NCBI GenBank assembly: GCA_022393335.1
Contig: JAJEKB010020725.1
Coordinates: forward strand, 62,001 to 126,000
Length of the DNA: 64,000 bases
Direction of reading: 5' to 3'
Origin: Macrotrachela quadricornifera
Lineage: Eukaryota > Rotifera > Eurotatoria > Philodinida > Philodinidae
A program made the translations under genes and the position numbers. This document shows positions 35,828 through 45,963 of the stretch, piece after piece. Below the pieces are notes generated by a model that searched no databases, was not told the origin of the DNA, and saw nothing but the letters and a program-made list of their open reading frames with translations. Each line of letters begins with the position of its first letter. Within the stretch, counting starts at the first letter, position 1.

Positions 35828-36722
35828 TCATCTAACTATTTGCGAAAAAAAATTATTCTGTAGTCCGTAAACTTCGCCACGTCTAAGACTTTGTTGAACA
35901 ACTTCAATGCCTGATCCCGCACGATTACTTCTCGGTGTTCCAATAAGATATGTATCACTTTCTAACAAACATTTTGCAAGAGAAATACTAGTAAAGAAGT
36001 TATCAGCTACCACGGTTCGATAACATCCTTCAAGACCATCCAATATATTCATCACAACTGTTTGGTCATGTCCAAAACCTGCCATAGGATCTTGTTGACC
36101 AGTACAAATCAAAAAATTCCAGGTGTATCCATTGGTAGCCGCTAACTTGTACATTTTTGCTCCGTACGTATGGGCTTTTCCAGGAATCTATTGTTTGAAG
36201 AAAAGCCTACATTGCCATGGTATCATAGTTTCGTCGATAGTCACAATCGAACCAGGTACATATACTGACGAAAATCTTGCTCTGAATAAATTCAAGAGTG
36301 GTATCAATTTGGAAATTCGCATTTTCATTATCATTGTTCGAAAAATGCCACAATTTGAGTAGTAATTCGAATCTCTCCCTCGTCATAGCATTTCGAATGA
36401 TGTCTGAACCGTACAGTTGACTACTGCTCCAATAGTACTTCAGTTTTGGCATTTGTACCAACCCCATTTCGATAATGATTCCAAAGAACTTCAGCATTTC
36501 TTCATTAGTGGTTTGTTTCCATCGATGAAGTATTGACCGTTTACTAATCTCATGGTTTTGCAAGTATTGCTGCACGTATCGATTAGTTTCATGAACTGTG
36601 AGGTCAATAATTTCGTGCGTTATGAAATGTCGATAGCAATCAATAGGATTGATTGTATTATCGCCTGAAACAGAAGTTACTTCGTCGATAAGTCCATAAT
36701 CCTCCATGAATTCTGCGTCAGA

Positions 36723-38171
36723 GGTCCGAATGGGCTGGGCCTAAGAAGGTCGGCCCATGGGTTTTCGAGCTCTAACCCAGCCCACCCATGGTATTTTCTT
36801 TTAAAGCGGCCCATCCCAGCCCATGGGCGTGACCAAAACAATCGGCCCATGGGTACCCATGGGTGACCCATCGAGTTATATATTTTAGTATTGGATGAAT
36901 TTTGTACACAGGAATGATTATGCATATTTCGTGTACTCATTTTTAATGTAAAAGTAAATGGACAATATCACAAACGACAACTAGTAACACTTTCAATTTT
37001 TTCGAATTCATCAGTAATAGCTACTCTTATATCTAAAAATCCAAAAAACTTCCCATCACGAAGAAAACTTAGGTTCTTCATTTTTAATACACTATACATT
37101 AATGACTGTTGCTTCAACAGCTGTTTGATTTAATCGCATGTATATACGGTTGTATATTATGGTGAAGATGATAAAGCAGCAATATTTGGTGAACGATTGA
37201 TGAGAGAAATCGATGATGGACAACGATTAGGACTAGTAGAAGGACTAGTAGAATCAGAGATCGTAATTATTAGTGATATAGTTGGAAGAAAAAAAAAGAA
37301 CGAGGCGATAGCATTGTGATGAACAAATTCAATGTGTAATATAAATATAAAAGTTTTTATATTTCTATTTATGAACGATCCTTTAAATTAGTTTCACTTA
37401 CCCAGGTCGATGAATCCGACAACGAATCCGATCGGAACTCAATCGGAATCCGATCAGATTTAATGCTAATTCCGATAACCGAGGAAATCCGATGAGGATC
37501 CGGGTTGTGGACCGACATTCGCATCCCTAGTGTTGGAATCCGATGGGATCCTACTGTCGGAACTTGACGAAACCTATCGGTAGACTTTGAGGGACCTCTA
37601 AAATTGGTCCCAGACACTAATTTTTGAAAATAATTCATTTTGGGTACAGATTGATCAACAACTACCGATAGGTTCCGTCAAATTCCGACAGTAGGATCCT
37701 ATCGGATTCCAACACTAGGGATCCGAATGTCGGTCCACAACCCGGATCCCCATCGGATTTCATCGGCTAATCGGCTCCTACGAGGTCCACTTGGATCTTA
37801 TGAGATCCGGTCGGATTCGGCATCGGATTCATCGACCTGGGTAATTAAGTAAAATTATTAAGTTGTTTCACTTAACATTTAACACTTAAAACTTAATATT
37901 AATCGTTATAAAAAAAGCGTAATACTTATATTAAGTATTAAATAAAAAAAGATGTAACTGAATTTAAAATTAAATTAAATGTCTACCCTTAATTTGTCTT
38001 TCTATTTACTGTTTTGCATAGATTCTTTCTCCATTGCAGAGCTGTATTCAATAACAGAAAATTTAAACTAAATTGTTCCAAAAAATTGGAGCAGCCCAGC
38101 CCACACACGGTTTTTGTTTTTTTTTATTTTCGGCCCATGGGCTGGGCCGGGTCAAGCCCAGCCCATTAGAA
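36723..38171. mobile_element. GGCCCATGGG-array transposon nested in piggyBac relic
   Basis: Both ends carry degenerate arrays of GGCCCATGGG/GGGCTGGGCC (36729-36870 and 38090-38165). Terminal inverted repeats are AATGGGCTGGGC and its complement. Target duplication is CGTCAGA at 36716-36722 and 38173-38179 (8 bp with one mismatch). Removing the element and one copy restores the piggyBac frame (CLESD|AEFMEDY). It has no transposase. Bases 37152-37319 hold a coding-like stretch (YYGEDDKAAIFGERLMREIDD) that I cannot place. A further element is nested at 37398-37844. Confidence 0.8.
37398..37844. mobile_element. Fold-back element with ATCCGAT arrays, nested twice
   Basis: Ends are TTACCCAGGTCGATGAATCC and its complement (22 bp). 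The interior is a near-complete inverted repeat around a roughly 40-bp centre, rich in degenerate ATCCGAT/ATCGGA units. It lies inside the GGCCCATGGG element, which itself lies inside a piggyBac transposase. No target duplication is obvious. Non-autonomous. Confidence 0.75.
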
Positions 38172-38279
38172 TCGTCAGATTCAAGGCACATTGCATCAAA
38201 ATCGTCATCCAGAGAATCCACTTCATCGAGTGAGCTAGCGCTACCTTCTGTGTCCATTTCTTCAAACGACATGTGAATT

Positions 38280-38893
38280 ATTCCAAAACTCCGGTCGTAT
38301 TTTGTGAAGGTGGCTAACTCTAGATCGTCGAGATGAGATAAATCGAGTCGTATATCCGTCTGTTTTATTGCAAGAAATCACCAACTATATATAGGTCCTG
38401 AATTACACCATGCATATGGTAATATCCAAGGGAAAACACCTGAGAAATCAAAGAGGGAGAAAACCTTTCATTGAACCGAAAGAATAGGAAGGGAAAAAAA
38501 CAGATGACAGAGAGAACAGAAAGGAAAAATCCATATGACAGAATACATATGACGTGATGAGAAAGGAAAATCACCACATATAGCAGAACGCGCAAAACGT
38601 CCTTGATGACAACAAACACGGTATAGATGACGAACGAGTAACATCTGAAGAAGTGTTAGTAACACTTCCTAACAATTTATATACAAAACCATACACAGGC
38701 AGGAATAAGAGAGAAAAGCTGGAAACTTCCTCCTTTTTCTAGTACATACTTTGCGTAATATGGGAAAGAACGAAAAAGTAATCCGAGCGATTATTCAGCT
38801 CGGCAGAAGAAAATGACTCATTGTGTATTGATATAAAGAAGAGAACGATAAATAACTGATAGATGATAGCGAAAAGGTCATTAAGTGTATTTA
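38280..38893. other. Intergenic, no supported gene
   Basis: Likely the 5' flank of the piggyBac relic. Only minus-strand frames without domains. No array or terminal repeat recognised. Confidence 0.4.
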
Positions 38894-39440
38894 TTAAAAG
38901 TTAAATGTCCATGAAACTGAACATTTTGAAAAAATTGTTTGAGAAAACTGAATCGGGTTGAATGGGTTAAATATTCGATTTGGAACATTTAAATAGTCAG
39001 GTAATACAGAGGGTGATATTCCATGTTCTTTTTTCTTTATTGTGCTCCTATGTTTTTGTTGACGAGTATGCTTTGGTCGTTGTTGCTGCTGCTGTGGTAA
39101 CCGTGTTGCTAAACCACAAGGAGACACTGCATCTGCTGCTGTTGTCATAGACAAAGTCTTCTGTTTCTTTGAAACAGATAACTGTGAAATGGAAAGTTGA
39201 CTAAACAATGGAATAACATGATCTATTATTGACAGTTTTACTTCTACAGGATTGGCTGTAACTGATGATTCTCTCTTTCTTTTCATCATCAACTTCAAAT
39301 CAGTATTATTTGCCTATGTAAACAATAAAAAAGCATTATTTTATTCGTTTACAATCACATAGATATATGTGAAAACGTACCTCTACTGTTGTCACTGCTG
39401 GTGCATGTTTGTGACGATTTTTGATGGAAGAGATGCATGC
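38894..39440 (-). CDS. Hypothetical basic, Gln-rich protein, two-exon remnant
   Basis: A minus-strand frame (38894-39312) reads ANNTDLKLMMKRKRESSV..IDHVIPLFSQLSISQLSVSKKQ..LPQQQQQRPKHTRQQKHRS..DYLNVPNRIFNPFNPIQF. A good intron (about 39313-39380, GTACGTTTTC..TTACATAG) joins it to an upstream open piece, HKHAPAVTTVE. The protein is basic with a short polyGln tract, suggesting a nuclear protein. No start codon is clear and no family is recognised. It lies head-to-head with the DDE_4 transposase relic and could be an accessory ORF of that element. Confidence 0.4.
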
Positions 39441-39702
39441 GCTGATGGAACTACGCCTTTATTTATTTCTCCCTCTCAAAAGTCGCATCGTTCTAATACA
39501 AAGCATACGCTTATATACTCGTCCGTAAATAGAAGGAAAGGAAAGATGATATGAAAGTACATCAAAATGTCCTAAACAAGGACAAAGAGAAATCGAAAGG
39601 ACAAAAGCCATGCGTACAGCGCATGCCAACGAGAGCGTTACAATCTGCTCTCTGAACAACAAAGAAAAATTATTTTTTTAAAACATGGTATTTTTGTTCC
39701 AG

Positions 39703-41534
39703 CGGGCGCACGATGTTGCCGTGAACATGTGTGGAATAAACAGTGAACATATGAATCTATTCAACAAATATCAGCTTCTCAATACGATAAACTTTCATTA
39801 GACACAGAAGATATTCAAAATATGATACTCGACTTTCGTTCTGTATTGACAAACTTGAAAACATTTGACTTTGATGATTCCAGCAGTTTATCAGATGAGG
39901 ATTATTTCAACTTTACCGGTCTTCGGAAAGGTATTTCTTTTTTTTTTTGATAAAAAAGTAATATGTTCTGGTTAAGATCAATTTGACAACCTTTCCGAAT
40001 CTATTCATAATATGAGAAACTCTCATGTTCGATCTATTTCTCATTTAATTCATTCAGTGCGTCTGGCACTGATGAAAGATTTTACTCCTCATCACTTGGG
40101 TTTGCAGCACATTGATCGGCAAACTGTTATCGCACATAATCAGACAGCTATTGCTACAGAATTGTTTACCATCAATCCTAGTCAGCTTTGCATTTTAATG
40201 GATGGGACATATGTTTACGTCCAGAAATCGAGCAATAACGAGATGCAAAGACGAACATATAGTTTTCACAAACATCGACATTTAATAAAGCCTATGATGA
40301 TTACTACGACTGTGAGCTTTTCCTTTTTTTATTAATTTTTCAAAGAGAATTCTATCTATTAGACTGGGTATATATTATGTGTTATCGGGCCATTTCTTGC
40401 TGATAGCAAGAATAATGATGCCTCTATTGCCAAACACATATTTTACACGAATGCTCAAGGGATTCTACAATGGTTACATGATGATGATATCATTATAGTT
40501 GATAGAGGATTTAGAGATGCTATGAAAGCAATCGAAATGTTTGGTTTTCATTCAGCTATGCCTCGCTTTCTAAATGGCAACCAGCAGTTTTCCACAGCTG
40601 ACGGTAACTACATCCGTTGTGTGACGAAAAGTCGTTGGGCTGTGGAAAGTGGTTAGTTTCAGTCCTTAGTTTCCGATTGTTCGTTTTCTTGAAAAATCTT
40701 TTTCTATAGTTAATGGAAAAATCAAACAATTTAAATATTTCAACCAAATCATTCCAAACTCATCTATTTCATTTGTCAGTGACTATCTTCATATAGTGTG
40801 TAGTATCATCAATGCTTATCTCGTTCCTGCCATCAAAGATGTTCATTCAGGCAAAGAGATCGCAATCGAAACGCTGAATCTTCTTAATTCCGAGAATGCA
40901 TTGCAAAAACGTCTCTCGCTCCTCACTAATGCCAAATGGAAAAAATACAATACTAAAATGTGTCTTTTTCCTATACTGACCATAGAGGATATTCATCAAT
41001 ACTCTTTTGGTATGAGCTAATTTCAATATCATAATCCTTAGAGAGGAATTTTGAACAATTGCAGGCAATTACCAACTTAAACAAGCCAAAGGCTATCTTC
41101 TCGAACATTTGCAGCTCTCCCAAATTGATCCCAATGATCTTGAATTTGTTGTCGAATTATGCGAGCAGCATTCTGATCTCACCAGAGTTCGGTTTTCATC
41201 TCGACATTCCACTCAAAAGCGCTACACAGCTACAGTACAGTTTAACAACTATGAAGAGGAAGTTATTCAAGGATGGTATTGCACCTGTCCCACAGGTGCA
41301 CGGATACTTAGCTGCTGTTCTCATACAGCAGCACTTCTTTGGTGCCTCGGCGTGTGTCGAGCAGACTATGATGATAAAGGGCATCCCCTCTCGGCACAAC
41401 ATCTTCTTGAAATAGTCGAGGATTCCATTCAGTATGCCGAGACGATGGAGAGTGACGATGAAGACGACAATGACGCGAGATACAATTTGGCTAGTGATCA
41501 TAGCGATGATAATTCTGACAGGTCGGATGATTAG
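39703..41534 (+). pseudogene. DDE_4 transposase with SWIM zinc finger, 5' incomplete
   Basis: Five exons in consistent phase: 39703-39930, 39977-40311, 40363-40651, 40710-41009, 41065-41534, with introns of 46-58 bp. The catalytic core shows CILMDGTYVYVQKSS (first Asp), DDDIIIVDRGFRDA (second Asp) and SRWAVESVNGKIKQFKYF (Glu), as in DDE_Tnp_4/Harbinger-like transposases. The C-terminus has a SWIM zinc finger, WYCTCPTGARILSCCSHTAALLW, and an acidic tail. The first exon begins GARCCREHVWN at an acceptor (TTCCAG), so 5' exons are missing. It has one in-frame TGA at 39744-39746. Apart from these it is intact. No terminal inverted repeats were located. Confidence 0.82.
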
Positions 41535-42719
41535 TTTCGTGATAATCAAAAGATTTTCTTTTTCTTTGTAATACTGTAGTAACTCACTCATATATATTCA
41601 AGCTTAATATGAAAAACAACTGAAAATACTTTGAACTGTTAATATATCTAGAAAACTATCGCTTAGAAACTAAAAAAAAGAATATTCTTCACGTTTTTGT
41701 TATATTAAAAGGAAATGTATGAAATGTGATATATTCATAGAGATAAAATGATTTATAAATATTGATATGAAATAATTAATCTTATTGATGAAACATACAG
41801 TTATAAGTAGTTCTCAATGGTGAATACTAATTGGCAATTTAAATTTCAAATTCGAGCTAATATGAAACAAAAAAGGCATAGTTTTTGGTAAAAATGTGAA
41901 AAAATGAGTCATTTGATTATAGTATGTGTCCTTAGAAAAAAATTGACCAAAGAGCCTGAACGATAACGATTATATCAATGGATAGCCCTAGTCGATAGCC
42001 ATCACCTGATATAAAAAGATCTACTTCAACAGTCTATAATAAGCTTTTATAGCTGTGAGAATTATCTGAAAAGTCATATGGTATAATATCATTGAAAAAG
42101 TTGGTACTTAAAAAATTTTTCAAAGTTAATTTTCATTAATTGCACTTATAAAGATCGACGCAGAATTTTATGCTCTATCTAATGAAACAAACCGCACATC
42201 GCTACGATGTATTAGTGATAAGATATTATCGAAATACTGCTAGGATTTGAACATCAATAATATATGATGATATTTGATGGTGTATGTGCCTCTGAATAAA
42301 CTCAAAACGACTTGAAATTGCTACCAAACGATTCAGCTTTAAATTCTGCATTAAGGGATATATAGGACTTTGAAAAGTTAGGAGTGAGCAAATTTGACGT
42401 CTTATGCGCCCCTCTCCTTTATGTTCTCCAAGCTACCGAACATATTTCAAAAGATATTTATTAAATATCTTTGATAAAAAAAAGACGATTGGAATTTACA
42501 GTACATGGACTAACATAAGAAATCACGTTGAAATAATAATATCTGTTTTCAACATGAATTATTAGTCGCCAATACTTTCAATTCTAATCGCCAATTTACT
42601 CTACACTAGAACATGACATTTCTTTCTATGATTGACGTCATATATGAATAAGTTCTACTTAGATATTTAGCAAACTGGATCTTTAGTTTTGTTAGATATG
42701 TTTCATAGGAGCAATGAGA
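41535..42719. other. Intergenic, no supported gene
   Basis: AT-rich and ORF-poor. Bases 41870-41915 (TTTTTGGTAAAAATGTGAAAAAATGAG) resemble part of the 24.2-24.6 kb repeat. Confidence 0.45.
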
Positions 42720-43416
42720 TTAAGGCCTCCCCCCCCCTCAAAAACGGATCTCAGGCCTCCGCCCTCACCCCCCTAGATCTCAGATCAGGTACGGCCAATT
42801 CGCGTGAAATTTTCAGGGTATGTTGGGACTGTAGTGAGGAGACTATGGTAAAAATTTCAGCCCTATACACTGTAGTTTAAGGGAGATATCAACCAAATAA
42901 AGATCAACAAGTAGTTCATCTCATCTCCAAAAATTCTCTGTGGAACTTCATGCTATATGTATATATTTTTTGTTTGTTTGAAAGAGCGTGAAAAACTGCA
43001 GCGGCTAGCGTAGTCCTTTTTTTTGAAAAGGCTTTATTATTATTAAATTGAAAGGCACTTTTATATTTAGAGTGTCATTTTTTGAGAATTTTTCGAGTTG
43101 TTAAAGCTGTCAGCCCTTTTCTCCGCTTGAAAGATAAGAGTTTAAGAAAAGGACTACGCTAGTCGCTGTAGTTTCTTACGCTCTTTCACACAAAAAGAAA
43201 ATATATACATATAGCATGAAATTCCACAGAGAATTTTTGGAGATGAAATAAGCTATTTTTAGACCCTTGTTTGGTTGATATCTCCCTTAAATTACAATGT
43301 ACAGGGCTGAAAATTTTACCATAGTCTCCTCACTACAGTCCCAACATACCCTGAAAATTTCACGCGAATTGGCCGTACCTGATCTGAGATCCGTTTTTGA
43401 GGGGGGGAGGCCTTAA
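42720..43416. mobile_element. Fold-back element flanked by TTAA
   Basis: Left arm 42720-43027 and right arm about 43150-43416 are inverted copies. The ends are TTAAGGCCTCCCCCCC and GGGGGGGAGGCCTTAA. TTAA on both sides fits a piggyBac-type target site, and piggyBac relics exist nearby. The left arm carries an extra partial repeat of the GGCCTCC-CAGATC segment. No ORF. Likely a MITE mobilised by a piggyBac transposase (inference). Confidence 0.8.
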
Positions 43417-43515
43417 TATAGTTCTATTTTACAAGTTAGTTTTATTCAAGGAAATAAGAAGAAGAAAAGAGCAAGTAACAATAAAATCATAACAACTACT
43501 TCCAACATGTCCATA

Positions 43516-43764
43516 TTAGCATTCCCAATCATATGATTCGTATGGATCATATTTGAAGGGTGACGTTTCATAATTGTCAGAATCTGGAAGAGAGCAAGTT
43601 GTGATCGATGTTAAATTGTCAGAAAACCATGATGATGATGACGAGCAGGAGGAGCAATCCTGTTGCTCAAAGAAATTTTCATTTTGAAAGAGTAGTGACG
43701 ATTTAGGTGTTGAACATCGCTGGAAAGTATCTATTCGAATCTTGAGGGTAAGAGTGAGTTTCAT
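43516..43764 (-). CDS. Small ORF of unknown function
   Basis: An 82-residue frame starting at ATG 43764: MKLTLTLKIRIDTFQRCSTP.., with a CSSCSSSSSW patch and an acidic, Tyr-rich end (YDPYESYDWEC). No domain is recognised. It overlaps the start of the hammerhead-motif repeats, so it may be part of that element or spurious. Confidence 0.25.
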   Translation of the reverse strand: MKLTLTLKIRIDTFQRCSTPKSSLLFQNENFFEQQDCSSCSSSSSWFSDNLTSITTCSLPDSDNYETSPFKYDPYESYDWEC

Positions 43765-43769
43765 TAGAT

Positions 43770-43839
43770 AATTCCAAGTAATTTACGACGATCGTTTTGG
43801 ACCTAACTTAAAGGTCCATCATCAGGTAAAATTGGAATT
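43770..43839 (-). ncRNA. Hammerhead-ribozyme-like motif, copy 1
   Basis: On the minus strand, stem I pairs AATTCCAA with TTGGAATT (outer) and TTTAC with GTAAA (inner) around an internal loop. Then come CTGATGA, a 6-bp stem II (GGACCT..AGGTCC) and AAAAC, followed by GTC. The catalytic G of GAAA is replaced, and one extra T follows CTGATGA, so this copy is probably inactive. Confidence 0.5.
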
Positions 43840-43989
43840 CAAAAACTGCGAAGAATATATTAACTCAAATTCAACAGAAAGTTTTAAGAGTCAAATAAAT
43901 AGACTCTCAACATCAGTCCAATGTTGAACTAATAGATTATTATTGCAGTAATCTTAGCAATGATGAGTGATGATGAGTTTCATTGAATA

Positions 43990-44057
43990 GATCCAAAGCA
44001 TTATACGACGCGTTTCGATCCTTGCTAAAGGAATCATCATCAGGCATGTCCTGAATC
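43990..44057 (-). ncRNA. Hammerhead-ribozyme-like motif, copy 2
   Basis: On the minus strand, stem I pairs GATTC with GGATC (outer) and ATGC with GTAT (inner). The core is CTGATGA, stem II (GATTCCTT..AAGGATC), GAAAC, then GCGTC, where GTC would be the cleavage triplet. ACGCGT is self-complementary, as in dimeric type I hammerheads. An extra T follows CTGATGA. Confidence 0.55.
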
Positions 44058-44296
44058 TTAAAAATGCTACAAAGTCATTCAATGGACACACAATTCGTAA
44101 GATAGATAGTTCATATGAGAGTCAAGATAGACAATCAACATGAATATTCTTTCAAACGACTGGAGTACAAATGAATGCAATATCGTAGTTATTCTAATAA
44201 AGGATGAGTGGAGGAACCATAATGTTAACATTGCACCTCAGCGAAGAGAATCATTAGACGTTCACATTTTAATTCAAATCAGGGCGTAAGAAGTGA

Positions 44297-44359
44297 GTCG
44301 AAGCTAATCATGACGCGTTTCGATCCTTGCTCAAGGGACCATCATCAGATGGTTTCGAC
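44297..44359 (-). ncRNA. Hammerhead-ribozyme-like motif, copy 3
   Basis: On the minus strand, stem I pairs GTCGAA with TTCGAC (outer) and CAT with ATG (inner). The core is CTGATGA, stem II (GGTCCCTTG..CAAGGATC), GAAACGCGTC. The stems differ in sequence from copies 1 and 2 but keep pairing. It has the same extra T after CTGATGA. Confidence 0.55.
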
Positions 44360-45163
44360 TGTATATATGGGCAATTTCACGAAAAACGAGACACTCCCTC
44401 TTCATTTGACTTTGATTTTTCATAAGATTGATTTTTCTAACTAAAGTTTGTTAACATAGACATATGTAAAAATGTCGGCGGTTTCAGGTGCTACTTAATT
44501 AAAATTAATTTATGAATTAGTTAGTTAATTAAGAAGTAATTATTAAATTTCTCTCGAACCATATGAGCAAAAAACGTAAACCTTTTTGGTTAGAATCTAG
44601 AATACGAGCCACATCTATGGTAAAATTTTCTTCATAAAAACAGGCTCCATAAAGACTCCAGCAGATTTCAAAACAAAAATATTTGTCTGATAATAATTTA
44701 AAAATTCTGAAGGATCTGTATCGTTCGAAATTATTTTTGAACTTTTTCTTCGTTAATAATAGTATTTTTTCTTTTGCGTATTCGTATTCTGCCACGTCCC
44801 TAACAAAAAATAAGTCGAGTTTTGTTCAAAATCCAAGCACACTCAGGCAAACCTTTATATAGACGTTTTGTAACATCAAAAGTCGTCTAGAGAATGTGCT
44901 ATTTGGTTTTCAAAAACACTGACTGAATTCGCACTTTTTTAACATTGAAATGGTTGCAGTCAAAGTTGGTTTCCTTTTTTATGTCACGTCCCTAACACTA
45001 CTTTTTAATAATAACTCATTTCAGCAAAATGCTGTAGAGCTGAATTTTTTGTAGTATTTATAGCAAGTCAACGTGCATAGGATATGTGAAAATCAGCGCT
45101 GGAAAAGTTCAGAATTCAGAGATATATATACATTTCAATTTTGCGATGTCACGTCTCTAACAA
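44360..45163. other. No gene; three CACGTCCCTAACA boxes
   Basis: The box (T/C)CACGTC(C/T)CTAACA occurs at about 44792, 44983 and 45148, spaced 191 and 165 bp. Sequence between the boxes is AT-rich and not obviously repeated. It may be the decayed 5' half of the piggyBac element whose 3' half follows. Confidence 0.35.
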
Positions 45164-45960
45164 ATGCTTTTGCCCATATGTAGTCATTCGGGCCCGAAGA
45201 TCACAAATAGATTACATATACTTAATCTGCAATTTTCGAGGATTTATAATCCTTATAGCAGATATCTCTATAATAGTAGTGAGCTCAGCTACCATGACGC
45301 CTTTCGTCCAATAATTGATTATAATTCTAAAAGAGAAGCAATTGACAAAGTTGACATACAAACTAATTTTGTTGGATGTGTAAGAAAATCTGTCAAATGG
45401 TATAAAAAATTATTTTTTGATATGCTCGATCTGATAGTTCTCAACTTATATTTGCTTTACAAAATGGAAACCGGAAACAGATCTCAGTTAGTAGACTTTC
45501 GTTTACAACTTATACGTGAAATTTTAAAAACCTATCATACTGCAGAAACTGCAATAGGACGACTTATACAGGACTGGAAATCAACTAGACTTACTGCTAG
45601 ACATTTTTGTTCACTTCTACCTCAAAGAACGGAAAAAAAGACCTTCAAGAAATTTGTGTCGTAGTACACACACTAAAAGAGACCTAAAAAGGAACAGATT
45701 CACGTTTATATGTGTAAAGATTGTGATGTGCGTGTTTGCAGAGTTGGTTATGGTTGCTTCGAGGAATTTCACACTTTGTCAAAGTTTTAGTTTTTTTCTC
45801 TTCCATGTTTTTTTTATTTCAAAATAAATCAGTTGCATCTTTAAATCAAGTCTAATAAGTGGAGCAGCCATTACCATTCATAACTTTCAAAGTATAATTA
45901 GTTTTGAGAATACAATTTTAGTCTCTTATGAAAAAAATAAGTCCGCCGTCAAAGGGTTAA
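45164..45960 (+). pseudogene. piggyBac transposase 3' fragment with terminal repeat
   Basis: The frame to 45664 includes CVRKSVKWYKKLFFDMLDLIVLNLYLLYK and RLQLIREILKTYH, typical of the C-terminal insertion of PGBD4-like transposases. After a stop and frame change, 45704-45792 gives YMCKDCDVRVCRVGYGCFEEFHTLSKF, the cross-brace Cys-rich domain. CCGCCGTCAAAGGG (45943-45956) followed by TTAA (45957-45960) is a classical piggyBac terminus (CCCTTTGACGG) and target site. The catalytic N-terminal part is absent or unrecognisable. The element ends 3 bp from the stop codon of the innexin gene on the other strand. Confidence 0.82.
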
Positions 45961-45963
45961 TAA

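Larger units (their letters stand above)
35828..38272 (-). pseudogene. piggyBac transposase relic split by a nested insertion
   Basis: The reading starts at ATG 38272 with the acidic N-terminus (MSFEEMDTEGSASSLDEVDS..MCLESD). It is interrupted by an element (36723-38171) and resumes as SDAEFMEDYGLIDEVTS in the same frame. DDE_Tnp_1_7 features follow: NEEMLKFFGIIIEMGLVQMPKLKYYWS, VTIDETMIPW (first catalytic Asp, near 36215-36245) and YRTVVADNFFTS (second Asp, near 35990-36025). An in-frame stop follows FFKQ near 36187, and the frame ends at 35828 before the third Asp and the C-terminal Cys-rich domain. It is therefore a dead fragment. A C-terminal piggyBac piece of another copy lies at 45164-45960. 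Confidence 0.85.
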
